From Marinobacter adhaerens HP15 (lineage in GTDB: Bacteria; Pseudomonadota; Gammaproteobacteria; Pseudomonadales; Oleiphilaceae): DNA of 64,000 nucleotides. The notes beneath the pieces are model-generated. The model was not told the origin of the DNA and made no database searches. It worked only from the letters and a program-made list of their open reading frames with translations. A program made the position numbers and the translations under genes. Positions 45,501 through 53,868 of the stretch are shown here, in pieces (the first letter of the stretch is position 1; every line of letters starts with the position of its first letter). Location of the stretch: the NCBI RefSeq assembly GCF_000166295.1, contig NC_017506.1:3658001-3722000 (forward strand), written 5' to 3'.

Positions 45501-48224
45501 GCCCTGCATACCCTCAAAGGCAGCGCCCATACCGCCGGCATCGCACCCATTGCTGCTGTAATCACACCACTGGAACGCTTCGTCAAGGAATCCCGGGCGC
45601 AGAACAAGCGGGCCAACCGCGACGTGCTCTCGCTGATCGAATCCGCCTGCGATTTCCTGACCCAGGGCCTGGCCCAGATCCGTGAAAATCCACAGGCCTC
45701 GCTGCCTGGCACCGAAGCCTTCCTCGAGAAGCTGGACCAACTGACCGAAGAGACACTCCGCGGCCACAGCGAGGAAGCTCCGCGCCAGCATCCGCAGCAG
45801 GCTCCGTCACGGCTGGTTCAGCTGTTCCTGAACGAAGGCCTCGACATTGTTCTGGATGCTGACCAGATTCTCGACCACTGGGCGGACAACCCCGGCGAGA
45901 TGGAGTCGTTGAACCCGTTGCGTTCTGAGCTGGAGCAGTTGACCTCCGGGGCCTCCGAAGCCGGGCTCAGCGACGTCGCCGCGCTCTCAAGCGCGTTGAA
46001 AGACACCTACGAAGAAGCCGCCAGACACGATGAAGCGCCAGACGAAACCTTTTTCGAGACCGTTCGGGCAGCTCACGAACAGCTGATCAACATGATGGAT
46101 CAAGTGGCTGCCGGGCTTGCCACGGAATCCAGCGACGACATGGTTACCGCGCTCGAAAACCTGAAACGGGCCCCAAGCACAAAAAACGAGGAACCCGACG
46201 CCTTCGAGCAGGAATTCACCGGTGAACTCGAGGAAATCGATCTCAGCTTTGAGATGGATGAAACCGAAGTACCGGCAAATGAAGAACCAGCGGCGGCCGA
46301 ACAACCGCCGCTGCCGGAAATGTCCGAATCCGATGATGAGATGGACGAGGAGCTTGCGGAGATCTTCCTGGAAGAGGCCCGCGACCTCATCGACAGCACC
46401 GCCGAAGCGCTGCAGAGCTGGAGCGAAAATACCGGAAACCTGGATATCCTTCGGTTGCTGCAGCGGGATCTGCATACCCTTAAGGGAGGTGCACGCCTGG
46501 CCGACATTCCTGCCGTGGGCGATCTCTCCCACGAGCTGGAAAACCTGTTTGAGGGACTGACCGAGCAGCGGCTATCGATCAATGATGAACTCTCAGATCT
46601 GCTGTTCCGCTGCCACGATCGGCTTGCGGGCATGGTCGAGAACCTGGAAGCCAAGGAGCCACCGCGCCCTGCGCCGGATCTGATTGGCGAAATCCAGGCG
46701 TACATGGACAGCGCCACCGGAACACGCCCGGTCACCAATGTTGCGAGCCCTGAAGAAGAAGCGGAACCGGATTTCAACGACGAAGAGCAGGCCCCGCTCC
46801 CGGAAGTCGACGAACCCGTCGATTCCGATTCAGAAACCGCGGAAACCGGCGAGGCGGAAGACGGCGTTGCCGATCTCTCGCACCTGGATCCGGAGCTGGT
46901 CGGCATTTTCCTGGAAGAAGCCTACGACCTGATCAACTCTACCGGCAGCGCCCTGCACACCTGGACCGAAGACCCGTCGGACCGGAGCATTGCCGCGGAA
47001 CTGCAGAGGGATGTCCACACGCTCAAGGGTGGCGCCCGGATGGCTGGCGTTGAGGCCATTGGCGACCTGACCCACGTGCTCGAAGACCTGTTCGAAAAGG
47101 TTGCCGAGGGTCAGCTGGAAGCCAGCGACGCCATGAACGACCTCTTGTTCGCCTGCCATGACCGGCTGGCGCAAATGGTTGAGCAGGTGGCGACGCAGAA
47201 GCCTTGCCCACCGGCGGAGGAGCTGGTCGCTCGCGTCCAGTCCATCCTTCGGGGCGAGTCGGCGCCGTCCGATGATCGTGAGCAAGAGCCGGAACAGCCG
47301 GCAGGGGCCGAAATTGCCGAGGCGCCCACCGAGGAGTCAGCAGATGCCCCCGACCTCAGCGAGACTCTGACACAGGCCAGCGATGATGACCTGATCGGCA
47401 TCTTCCTGGACGAAGGCCTGGAAATCTACGGCGCCATCAGTGAGTGTCTTGACCAGTGGCGCGAGGAGCCGGAGGAACTGACCGGACTGACCCAGCTGCA
47501 GCAGGAACTGCATACCCTCAAGGGTGGTGCACGACTTTCTGACGTCGATCCGATTGCCAACCTGGCAGAAGCCTGGTCCGACGCTCTGGATCCCCTCATC
47601 TCCGGGTCCAATAACCAGAAGACGTTGCTGAAGCTCAGCGACCGGGCATTGGGCAGCCTGAAGACCATGCTCAACAGCCTGGAACAGGGCAGCAAGCCCG
47701 AGCCGGATGCGGACCTGATCGAGGACTTCCGGGTGGCCCACGAAGTGGCCGCCGAAGAGACCGCTGCTCCCCGAGAAGAGTCCCAACAGGAAGCGATCGA
47801 TCCGGAAGTACTGGAAATCTTCCTGGAGGAAGCCGGTGAAATCATGGATCAGCTGGAGCAGCTGCTCGATGACTGGCGCAAGGAGCCGGCAAACCACACC
47901 TTCAACCAGGAAGCCCAGCGTGCATTGCATACGTTGAAAGGCGGCGCTCGCCTCTCCCAGCTGACCCAGCTTGGGGACAGCGCCCACGCCTTTGAGACAC
48001 GTCTGATCGACCTTGGCGGCAATGCCCCGGATGAGTCCCAGTGGCAGGCCATTACCGAAGATCACGACGCCATCATCGCCCTGGTTGCCGACATCCGTAA
48101 GGGCTATGAGTCCGGCATGGGTGTGCCTTCGGCAAAGGCCGAACAGCCTGCGCCAGCCCCGGCCGCGCCGGAACCGAAAAAGCCTGAAGAGCCAACGCCT
48201 CCCGCCCAGGCAGAAAACCGGTAG
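42534..48224 (+). CDS. chpA: ChpA, Hpt-domain array (5' part of frameshifted gene)
   Basis: 1896 codons encode the phosphotransfer half of ChpA. The ATG at 42534 has GGAG five bases upstream and is preferred to a GTG two codons before. Nine histidine-bearing Hpt-like motifs are visible: H49 (H-Q-V-H-G), H483 (H-S-I-R-G) and seven H-T-L-K-G copies at H653, H830, H992, H1314, H1495, H1660 and H1799. A further Hpt-like helix bundle has E1134 where the His should be. Acidic linkers separate them. The frame stops at TAG 48222, just past a proline-rich linker. The kinase core continues in the -1 frame from about 48215, so the complete protein would be about 2530 residues, near the pseudomonad size. 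Confidence 0.85.
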   Translation: MGNHHDSIALDWVRGEIQDTLTQGQHALEAYVENRDDTARLRFCLNYLHQVHGTLQMVELYGAALLTEEMEKLTQAVLNETVANTDEAVEVLMQAILQLPQYLEHLASSQDDFPMVLLPLLNDLRAARGESLLSDTSLFKPDLAPSRMTVSGKVSQRLQDPTVLGHIRKLRQMYQFALAGVIREADLDAHFEYMQKVIQRLVRLCQKTPRGELWKAASAFVETLQAHVNPVNAAVKSLLRELDSEIRRLTDEHADILQQPAPEALLKHLLYYVARARDLDSPQVSALRDAYQLNQALPSEDDVDAARTRVSGPGRDAIHSVVGALNEELAKLKDQLDLFVRSELRQNSELDDLLPGLRQVANTLAVLGLGIPRKVITEQVELVEKLSAQAELVDDGTLMDIAGALLYVEASLAGLDSEGQQESSAEETSDTPINLGSRELGEASGALLRESRNTLEQVKSAIVNFIASQWDTREIEHVPGLLHSIRGGLSLIPLDRVASMLASAERYISDVLLDGKQVPDWKQLDILADAVTSIEYYLERLAEGIGENDSILRVAEDSLASLGFPVGAEPTWTETTAQEEPVAEPSYEQDEASVSTAPEEAKSSDSELLDDEILGIFVEEAEEVLETIHEFYPRLRQNHDDREALTEVRRAFHTLKGSGRLVGATSIGELAWSVENLLNRVIDQTIRPTEDMFTLVDEVNARIPSLIREFKDGQTAGDVEELINRAEAMATTRRTDDDAVTAPDTPEVEDTVADSGEEEQETPESIVEEATVEAVSDESADDDDLIDDEILEIFVEEAGEVLDTIREYLPMLLRQHDDRSALSEVRRAFHTLKGSGRMVGALVVGELAWSVENMLNRVIDGSIFMNDDIASLLEDVTASLPALVDDFEKRRAASFDTANLEARANALASGEIPDASMMPAAESDGSETVAEDEITAAGAEIETAEEDAVDPVLLDIFESETETHLQTLKDFLSAAGDKTTVTYTDDLSRALHTLKGSAHTAGIAPIAAVITPLERFVKESRAQNKRANRDVLSLIESACDFLTQGLAQIRENPQASLPGTEAFLEKLDQLTEETLRGHSEEAPRQHPQQAPSRLVQLFLNEGLDIVLDADQILDHWADNPGEMESLNPLRSELEQLTSGASEAGLSDVAALSSALKDTYEEAARHDEAPDETFFETVRAAHEQLINMMDQVAAGLATESSDDMVTALENLKRAPSTKNEEPDAFEQEFTGELEEIDLSFEMDETEVPANEEPAAAEQPPLPEMSESDDEMDEELAEIFLEEARDLIDSTAEALQSWSENTGNLDILRLLQRDLHTLKGGARLADIPAVGDLSHELENLFEGLTEQRLSINDELSDLLFRCHDRLAGMVENLEAKEPPRPAPDLIGEIQAYMDSATGTRPVTNVASPEEEAEPDFNDEEQAPLPEVDEPVDSDSETAETGEAEDGVADLSHLDPELVGIFLEEAYDLINSTGSALHTWTEDPSDRSIAAELQRDVHTLKGGARMAGVEAIGDLTHVLEDLFEKVAEGQLEASDAMNDLLFACHDRLAQMVEQVATQKPCPPAEELVARVQSILRGESAPSDDREQEPEQPAGAEIAEAPTEESADAPDLSETLTQASDDDLIGIFLDEGLEIYGAISECLDQWREEPEELTGLTQLQQELHTLKGGARLSDVDPIANLAEAWSDALDPLISGSNNQKTLLKLSDRALGSLKTMLNSLEQGSKPEPDADLIEDFRVAHEVAAEETAAPREESQQEAIDPEVLEIFLEEAGEIMDQLEQLLDDWRKEPANHTFNQEAQRALHTLKGGARLSQLTQLGDSAHAFETRLIDLGGNAPDESQWQAITEDHDAIIALVADIRKGYESGMGVPSAKAEQPAPAPAAPEPKKPEEPTPPAQAENR
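48213..48224 (+). other. Frameshift site in chpA
   Basis: GCA GAA AAC CGG TAG ends the first frame. Re-reading one base back from the AAAA tract gives AAA CCG GTA GCA CCG GCA CCG AAG, the same proline-alanine-lysine linker. This continues without a stop into the conserved kinase core. A fifth A would restore one frame, so a one-base deletion in the homopolymer, or a sequencing error, is the simplest explanation. Confidence 0.8.
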
Positions 48225-50128
48225 CACCGGCACCGAAGCCCGGGAAATCACCGGCCAAGGTTCGCAAACAGGCGGCCGAGGCACAGCGGGCGGCCCAGGA
48301 GACCATTCGGGTGTCCGCACCGCTGCTGGATGAGCTGGTCAACCTGGCGGGTGAAACCAGTATTACCCGTGGCCGGCTTGAGCAGCAGACTAGTGATTTT
48401 GGCCATACCCTGGAGGAAATGGCCGCCACCATCGAGCGTCTGCGTGAGCAGCTGCGCCGGATGGAAATCGAGACTGAAGCCCAGATCCTGTTCAGTGCCG
48501 AGAAAGAACACGGGCCGGATTACGGCGACGACTTCGACCCGCTGGAGATGGACCGTTACTCCTCCATTCAGCAGCTGTCCCGCGCTCTGACCGAGTCCTC
48601 TTCGGACCTTGCAGACCTGCGGGAAACCCTGTCTGACCGGGTACGGGACACCGAAACCCTGCTTGTGCAGCAGTCCCGGATCAACACGGAACTCCAGGAG
48701 GGTCTGATGAAGACCCGGATGATTCCGTTCGCCTCCATGGTGCCGCGTCTGCGGCGCATCGTTCGCCAGATCAGCGGCGAACTGGGCAAGAAAGTCGACT
48801 TTGATGTCCGCAACGCCGAAGGCGAAATGGACAGGAGCATCCTGGAGCGCATGATCGCACCCCTGGAACACATGCTCCGGAACGCCCTGGACCACGGCAT
48901 CGAAAGCCCGGCGGACCGTAAGCAAGCCGGCAAGCCGGAGACCGGCGAAGTCACACTGTCACTGACCCGCGAAGGCGGCGACGTTGTCCTGAGGATGATC
49001 GACGATGGCGCCGGCATTCCCTCTTCGGTCATTCGCGACAAGGCGATCCGTCAGGGCATGCTGCGGGAAGACGAGGATCTGTCCGAGCGGGAAATCCTGC
49101 AGTTTATCCTGCAGCCCGGCTTCTCTACCGCCCAACAAGTAACCCAGATTTCCGGCCGCGGCGTGGGCATGGACGTGGTTGCCAGCGAGATCAAACAGCT
49201 CGGTGGCAGCCTGGACATCGATTCCGCCGTTGGCCGCGGAACCACCTTCACGGTTCGCCTGCCGTTCACGGTTTCCGTCAACCGGGCGCTGATGGTGTCC
49301 ACCGGCGAGGATTTCTACGCGATCCCGCTGAACACCATCGAGGGTATTGTCCGGGTCAGCACCTACGAGCTTGAGGAATACTACAAGCCGGACGCGCCGA
49401 TGTACGAATACGCCGGCCAGGAATACCGGCTCCAGTATCTGGGCAGCCTGCTGAACAGCGATCACCATCCGAAGCTGCAGGGACAAGCCCTGCCGCTGCC
49501 AGTGATCCTGGTACGCGGCGCCGAGCAGCCCATGGCCCTGCAGGTGGACAACCTGATGGGCAGCCGGGAGATCGTTGTTAAATCCCTTGGCCCGCAATTC
49601 AGTTCGGTGCGCGGTGTGTCCGGTGCCACCATCCTGGGTGACGGCAACGTGGTCGTAATCCTCGACCTGCCTGCGATGATCCGTTCCGACATCCTGTCCG
49701 AGCGCCAGCGTCTGGCCAACCTCGAGAAGGCTCGCGAGTCCGCCCGTTATGAGGAACAGGCCACCGTGGTCATGGTGGTGGACGACTCGGTTACCGTACG
49801 GAAGGTTACCTCACGACTGCTGGAGCGCAATGGCATGGAAGTCATCACTGCCAAAGACGGCCTGGACGCGGTCGCACAGCTGCAGGATCACAAACCGGAC
49901 ATCATCCTGCTGGATATCGAAATGCCGCGGATGGATGGTTTCGAGGTTGCCAGCTTTGTGCGCCACGACGATAGCCTGCGGGAAATTCCGATCTGCATGA
50001 TCACCTCACGGACCGGCGAGAAACACCGCGAACGTGCGCTGGCCATTGGTGTGAACGAGTACCTCGGCAAGCCGTTCCAGGAAACCGAGTTGCTTGAGAC
50101 TATTGAGCGGCTGACCGGACGTCAGTGA
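48215..50128 (+). CDS. chpA: ChpA, CheA-type kinase core and receiver (3' part)
   Basis: This frame encodes, in order, a P3-like dimerisation helix pair, the HATPase domain (H-M-L-R-N-A-L-D-H-G-I-E N box; D-D-G-A-G-I-P; G-R-G-V-G-M-D-V-V), a CheW-like regulatory domain and a C-terminal receiver (V-V-D-D-S-V-T-V-R-K; I-L-L-D-I-E-M-P). It lacks all Hpt sites. If chpA were truly broken, an internal GTG at 48311 with AGGAG ten bases before it could initiate a 605-aa core. The TGA at the end overlaps the chpB ATG by one base. Confidence 0.85.
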   Translation, partial: KPVAPAPKPGKSPAKVRKQAAEAQRAAQETIRVSAPLLDELVNLAGETSITRGRLEQQTSDFGHTLEEMAATIERLREQLRRMEIETEAQILFSAEKEHGPDYGDDFDPLEMDRYSSIQQLSRALTESSSDLADLRETLSDRVRDTETLLVQQSRINTELQEGLMKTRMIPFASMVPRLRRIVRQISGELGKKVDFDVRNAEGEMDRSILERMIAPLEHMLRNALDHGIESPADRKQAGKPETGEVTLSLTREGGDVVLRMIDDGAGIPSSVIRDKAIRQGMLREDEDLSEREILQFILQPGFSTAQQVTQISGRGVGMDVVASEIKQLGGSLDIDSAVGRGTTFTVRLPFTVSVNRALMVSTGEDFYAIPLNTIEGIVRVSTYELEEYYKPDAPMYEYAGQEYRLQYLGSLLNSDHHPKLQGQALPLPVILVRGAEQPMALQVDNLMGSREIVVKSLGPQFSSVRGVSGATILGDGNVVVILDLPAMIRSDILSERQRLANLEKARESARYEEQATVVMVVDDSVTVRKVTSRLLERNGMEVITAKDGLDAVAQLQDHKPDIILLDIEMPRMDGFEVASFVRHDDSLREIPICMITSRTGEKHRERALAIGVNEYLGKPFQETELLETIERLTGRQ

Positions 50129-51180
50129 TGGCCGGCCAGACTGGCCGGCCGCGGGTCGGGATCGTCTCGGATGTGGTTCTGCAGCGACACCGACTGCAGG
50201 CCGCAACATCCAAGTTCGGTCTGGAGGTGCGTTTTGCCGGGGATCCCGAGCGTTTGCTGGGCTACCCGGAGTTCCCGGATGCCAGCCTCTGGCTGGTTAC
50301 CCTCGAAGACGAGGCCGATCACCCATTACTGTTCGATCACCTGCTTGAAAATACCGATGCACCGGTACTGTTCGGATTGGATGAAGCACCCAAGCCGGGA
50401 AGTACCGAGTATTTTCGCTGGGAACGACGTTTACTGGGCAAACTTGAGCAGCAACTGGGGCACCTGGAAGAGCTGGACTCAGAAGCGACTCTGGCAGAAC
50501 TGGAGCAGGAAACGCCGGCACCAGCACCATCGCCGGGACTGCCTCACTGGATAACGCCTGCCGTGCCCGGTTCGGTAGCCGAGGAAGTCTGGATTCTGGG
50601 CGCTTCACTGGGAGGGCCGGCGGCGGTTAAGACGTTTCTGGACCACCTGCCGCCGAATCTGCCCGTGGGCTTCATCTACGCCCAACACATAGATGGGAAC
50701 TTCACAGAGGTTCTTACGCGGGTACTGGGTCGTCACGCCCATTACCAGCTCAAGCGGGCCGAGGAAGGCTATCGGGTCAAGAATGGTGATGTCGTGCTGA
50801 TGCCGGTGGAGCACGAGTGGAAGCTGAGCGAGCAGGGAGCCCTGACGGAAACCAGCAATGCCTGGCCGGGCCCCTATGGCCCCTCCATTGATCAGGTCCT
50901 GCTTAACGTCGCGGACCATTACGGCCAGCGCTGCCATGCTATTCTTTTTTCCGGCATGGGTAATGATGGCGCTATTGCAGCGCCTTTACTGAAAGCCTAC
51001 GGTAGCCGGATCTGGGTCCAGGAGAGCACAAGCTGCGGCAACAGCTCTATGCCCGAATCCGTCGCCGCCACCGGTTGCAGCGGTTTCTGTGGCACCCCGG
51101 AGCAGCTGGCACGGGAACTGGTAAAAACCATCGAAGAATCCTGCCTGCTCAAGAGCCGGCAGAAACGGGACTCCGCCTGA
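50128..51180 (+). CDS. chpB: ChpB, CheB-like methylesterase
   Basis: The 350-aa product has a degenerate receiver-like N-terminus (no phospho-Asp motif is visible) and a C-terminal methylesterase with the triad S160 (G-A-S-L-G-G), H187 (A-Q-H-I-D-G) and D280 (G-N-D-G-A). It removes methyl groups from PilJ. Its ATG overlaps the chpA stop (TGATG). Confidence 0.92.
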   Translation: MAGQTGRPRVGIVSDVVLQRHRLQAATSKFGLEVRFAGDPERLLGYPEFPDASLWLVTLEDEADHPLLFDHLLENTDAPVLFGLDEAPKPGSTEYFRWERRLLGKLEQQLGHLEELDSEATLAELEQETPAPAPSPGLPHWITPAVPGSVAEEVWILGASLGGPAAVKTFLDHLPPNLPVGFIYAQHIDGNFTEVLTRVLGRHAHYQLKRAEEGYRVKNGDVVLMPVEHEWKLSEQGALTETSNAWPGPYGPSIDQVLLNVADHYGQRCHAILFSGMGNDGAIAAPLLKAYGSRIWVQESTSCGNSSMPESVAATGCSGFCGTPEQLARELVKTIEESCLLKSRQKRDSA

Positions 51181-51191
51181 GGTAACACGCA

Positions 51192-51653
51192 ATGAATGAC
51201 AACAGCCAATCCCTCTCCTGCGTCATGATTCCCATGAGCGGACGGCAACTCTTGCTGCCCAACGTCTCGATTGCGGAAGTGGTCGACTATGCCAGCGCTG
51301 ATGCCGGCGCGAACACGCCGGAATGGCTGGTTGGCTACCTTGACTGGCGGGGCCTGCAGCTTCCGGTGATTTCATACGACGCGGCCAACGGCGGCGCCCT
51401 CACCGTTCCAGGTGACAATCGCGGTCGCATCGTGGTCCTCAACACCATCGGCGATCATCACAAGGAAGTCCCGTTTATGGCACTGGTTACCCAGGGCATC
51501 CCCAGCCAGGCCCGTTTGGCGGAAGACCAGGTCAAGAAGCTGGAGGGTGAACCGGGGCCGGCGGATCTGATGCAGGTCGAGGTTGAAGGTGAGCATGCCT
51601 GGATCCCGAATCTGGAATTTCTGGAATCCCTGGTTGTAAAGTCCCGACACTGA
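51192..51653 (+). CDS. chpC: ChpC, CheW-like protein
   Basis: The 153-aa product is a CheW fold with M-I-P-M-S-G-R-Q-L-L-L-P-N-V-S-I-A-E-V-V and W-L-V-G-Y-L-D-W-R-G-L-Q-L-P-V-I-S. ChpC is thought to connect additional receptors to ChpA. It is 11 bases after chpB and is the last gene of the operon. Confidence 0.92.
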   Translation: MNDNSQSLSCVMIPMSGRQLLLPNVSIAEVVDYASADAGANTPEWLVGYLDWRGLQLPVISYDAANGGALTVPGDNRGRIVVLNTIGDHHKEVPFMALVTQGIPSQARLAEDQVKKLEGEPGPADLMQVEVEGEHAWIPNLEFLESLVVKSRH

Positions 51654-51671
51654 CCCGTGCCACTGCCAGAC

Positions 51672-51700
51672 ATGGCAGACAGCCCTGCAAATGTTATAAT
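51672..51700 (+). promoter_or_regulatory. Candidate zur-znuCB promoter
   Basis: ATGGCA (51672-51677) and the perfect TATAAT (51695-51700) are spaced 17 bases. The transcript would start near 51707, 20 bases before the zur ATG. A small CTGCCA/TGGCAG hairpin (51663-51678) overlaps the -35 and may also serve as the end of the chp operon. Confidence 0.6.
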
Positions 51701-51715
51701 GTTTCAAATTTTGCA
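51686..51715. promoter_or_regulatory. Zur-box-like operator over the zur promoter
   Basis: TGTTATAATGTTTCA (51692-51706) shares 11 of 15 positions with the TGTTATAATATAACA core of gammaproteobacterial Zur boxes. It is embedded in TGCAA ... TTGCA flanks (51686-51690, 51711-51715). It covers the -10 element, as expected for zinc-dependent autorepression. The left half is well conserved and the right half weak. Confidence 0.55.
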
Positions 51716-51726
51716 GGATTGCGACC

Positions 51727-52218
51727 ATGTCTGCCCGTGCTATTCCCTACCGGCCTCACAACCACGATGCCTGTGTCAGTCAGGCCCTGACTGACGCCCG
51801 GACCATTTGCCAGCGGCAGAATGCCCGACTGACGCCCATTCGGGAACGGGTTCTGGAGCTGATCTGGCAATCCCACAAGCCGCTGGGCGCCTACGATGTG
51901 CTAGCGGAGCTGTCGTCCGATGGTCATAACGCTGCGCCGCCCACCGTTTACCGCGCACTGGATTTCCTTCAGCAGCATGGGCTGGTGCACCGCATCGCGT
52001 CGCTCAACGCCTTTATCGGCTGTACCCACGCGGGTGAAAGCCACACCGGCATGTTTTTGATCTGTCGCGCCTGCGGCAATGTGCTCGAACTGACCGCTCC
52101 AGAGGTGTCAACAGAGGTTCGTAAAGCCGCATCCGGCGAAGGCTTCCGGGCCGAGACCACGACGCTTGAAATTGCCGGCCTTTGCCCCCGATGCCAGTCG
52201 GAGCCCGGCCATGACTGA
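51727..52218 (+). CDS. zur: Zur, zinc-responsive Fur-family repressor
   Basis: The 163-aa product has a winged-helix N-terminal domain (L-T-P-I-R-E-R-V-L-E-L-I-W and P-P-T-V-Y-R-A-L-D-F-L-Q) and paired cysteine motifs C-R-A-C and C-P-R-C for structural zinc. G-A-Y-D-V-L-A-E-L is Zur-typical. It represses zinc uptake when zinc is sufficient. Its stop overlaps the znuC start by eight bases. Confidence 0.92.
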   Translation: MSARAIPYRPHNHDACVSQALTDARTICQRQNARLTPIRERVLELIWQSHKPLGAYDVLAELSSDGHNAAPPTVYRALDFLQQHGLVHRIASLNAFIGCTHAGESHTGMFLICRACGNVLELTAPEVSTEVRKAASGEGFRAETTTLEIAGLCPRCQSEPGHD

Positions 52219-52978
52219 TCCTCTGGTCAATCTGGAGAACCTCACTGTCCGGTTTGACGAACGCCCCGTGGTTGATCAGGTCAACCTGAAGATTCACCGT
52301 GGCGACATCATCACCATCATTGGTCCAAACGGGGCAGGCAAGACGACACTGATCAAGGCCGTACTCGGCATCCAGAAAGTGTCTGAGGGCCAGGTGTCCC
52401 TGAAAAAGAACCTGGTGATCGGGTACGTCCCGCAACATCTTACGCTGGAGGCCACACTGCCCCTGAGCGTCAAACGGTTCATGCTGCTCAGCGGCCGGTC
52501 GCTCTCGGAATGTGAGTCTGCCCTTACCCGCACCGGCGTCGGACACCTGCTGCATGCCTCCGTGCACCACCTCTCCGGGGGAGAGAAGCAGAGGCTGTTG
52601 CTGGCCCGGGCCCTGGCCCGCAAACCGGACCTTCTGGTCCTTGATGAGCCCGCCCAGGGCGTCGACATCAATGGCCAGGCGTCATTGTACGATCTGATAC
52701 GCCAGCTGAGGGATGACCTGAACTGCGGTGTTATCATGATCTCCCACGACCTGCACCTGGTCATGGCAGCAACCGACAAGGTTATCTGCCTGAACCAGCA
52801 TGTCTGCTGCAGCGGTTACCCTGAGGACATCTCCCACGACCCGGCTTTCATCGAAACATTCGGTCGCCCCGTGGCAGAGTCCCTCGCGGTCTATCACCAT
52901 CACCACAACCACAGCCACGATCTGCACGGGGATGTTGTCGAGGGCAGACACACGGAATGTGACCATGCCCATCATTGA
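52211..52978 (+). CDS. znuC: ZnuC, zinc ABC transporter ATPase
   Basis: The 255-aa product has Walker A G-P-N-G-A-G-K-T-T, the signature L-S-G-G-E-K-Q-R and Walker B L-L-V-L-D-E-P-A-Q-G-V-D. The C-terminal tail holds a histidine-rich run (H-H-H-H-N-H-S-H ... C-D-H-A-H-H), likely zinc-binding. It powers import through ZnuB. Start is the ATG at 52211 inside the zur end. Confidence 0.94.
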   Translation: MTDPLVNLENLTVRFDERPVVDQVNLKIHRGDIITIIGPNGAGKTTLIKAVLGIQKVSEGQVSLKKNLVIGYVPQHLTLEATLPLSVKRFMLLSGRSLSECESALTRTGVGHLLHASVHHLSGGEKQRLLLARALARKPDLLVLDEPAQGVDINGQASLYDLIRQLRDDLNCGVIMISHDLHLVMAATDKVICLNQHVCCSGYPEDISHDPAFIETFGRPVAESLAVYHHHHNHSHDLHGDVVEGRHTECDHAHH

Positions 52979-53777
52979 CGCGATTCTGGACGATTTCTTC
53001 TGGCGCGCCCTGATCGGCGGACTCGGCGTGGCCCTGGTAGCCGGGCCATTGGGCTGTTTCGTGGTCTGGCGACGAATGGCCTATTTTGGCGATACCCTGG
53101 CACACTCGGCCTTGCTCGGCATCGCCCTGAGCTTCCTGATCAGCGTACCGCTGAACCTTGGTGTGATCATCACCTGTGTGGTGCTGGCCATGGCACTGGT
53201 ACTCCTGTCACGGACCCGGACTCTGGCAACCGATACCCTGCTGGGCATACTGGCCCACAGCGCCCTGGCCATAGGGCTGGTAACCCTGAGCTTCATGCCG
53301 GATGTCCGTGTCGATCTGACCGGCCTTCTGTTCGGGGATCTGCTGGCCATGAGCCGTGAAGACCTGCTGTGGATCTACGGCGGCGCGGCACTGATCATTA
53401 TCCTCCTTGCCGTGCTCTGGCAGGGGTTGCTGATGAGCACGATTCACGAAGAACTCGCCCGGGTGGAGGGTGTTGCCGTAGAGCGGCTTCGCCTGGTTCT
53501 GATGCTGATGTTCTCACTGGTCATCGCGGTAGCCATGAAAATCGTCGGCGTGCTGCTGATTACCGCACTGCTGATCATTCCTGCGGCAACCGCCAGGCGC
53601 CTGGCCCACAATCCGGAAATCATGGCAGCCATGGCCGTCGGATTCGGGTTTGTCGCGGTGAGCGGCGGTCTGAGTCTGTCCTGGCACCTGGACACACCGG
53701 CCGGCCCTTCCGTTGTTGTCACGGCTTTTGCCGTATTCCTGCTGGTCTACGGCGCAGCTGGCAAAGTCCGGACCTGA
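52965..53777 (+). CDS. znuB: ZnuB, zinc ABC transporter permease
   Basis: The 270-aa permease has about seven to eight membrane segments, with the family motif G-C-F-V-V-W-R-R-M-A-Y-F-G-D-T-L-A-H-S-A near residue 25. The K-I-V-G-V-L-L-I-T-A-L-L-I-I-P-A region is the coupling helix. It overlaps znuC by 14 bases. The periplasmic znuA is absent here and must be elsewhere. Confidence 0.94.
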   Translation: MPIIDAILDDFFWRALIGGLGVALVAGPLGCFVVWRRMAYFGDTLAHSALLGIALSFLISVPLNLGVIITCVVLAMALVLLSRTRTLATDTLLGILAHSALAIGLVTLSFMPDVRVDLTGLLFGDLLAMSREDLLWIYGGAALIIILLAVLWQGLLMSTIHEELARVEGVAVERLRLVLMLMFSLVIAVAMKIVGVLLITALLIIPAATARRLAHNPEIMAAMAVGFGFVAVSGGLSLSWHLDTPAGPSVVVTAFAVFLLVYGAAGKVRT

Positions 53778-53868
53778 GCATTTCCCTCTCTTCACGAGCT
53801 GGACTAGAGTATAGGAGTAACGTCGGTCTGTTCTGAGGGTACAGACCCAGCCGCAAAGGACGCCCGGC

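Noticed and set aside
44490..47942. Repetitive DNA in chpA as a tandem repeat or recombination element
   Set aside because: The repeats are Hpt domains conserved as protein; the DNA has diverged and spacing varies from 139 to 322 codons.
48205..48224. Programmed -1 frameshifting in chpA
   Set aside because: The local A-GAA-AAC sequence is not a canonical X-XXY-YYZ slippery heptamer and I see no clear downstream pseudoknot. A homopolymer deletion is simpler.
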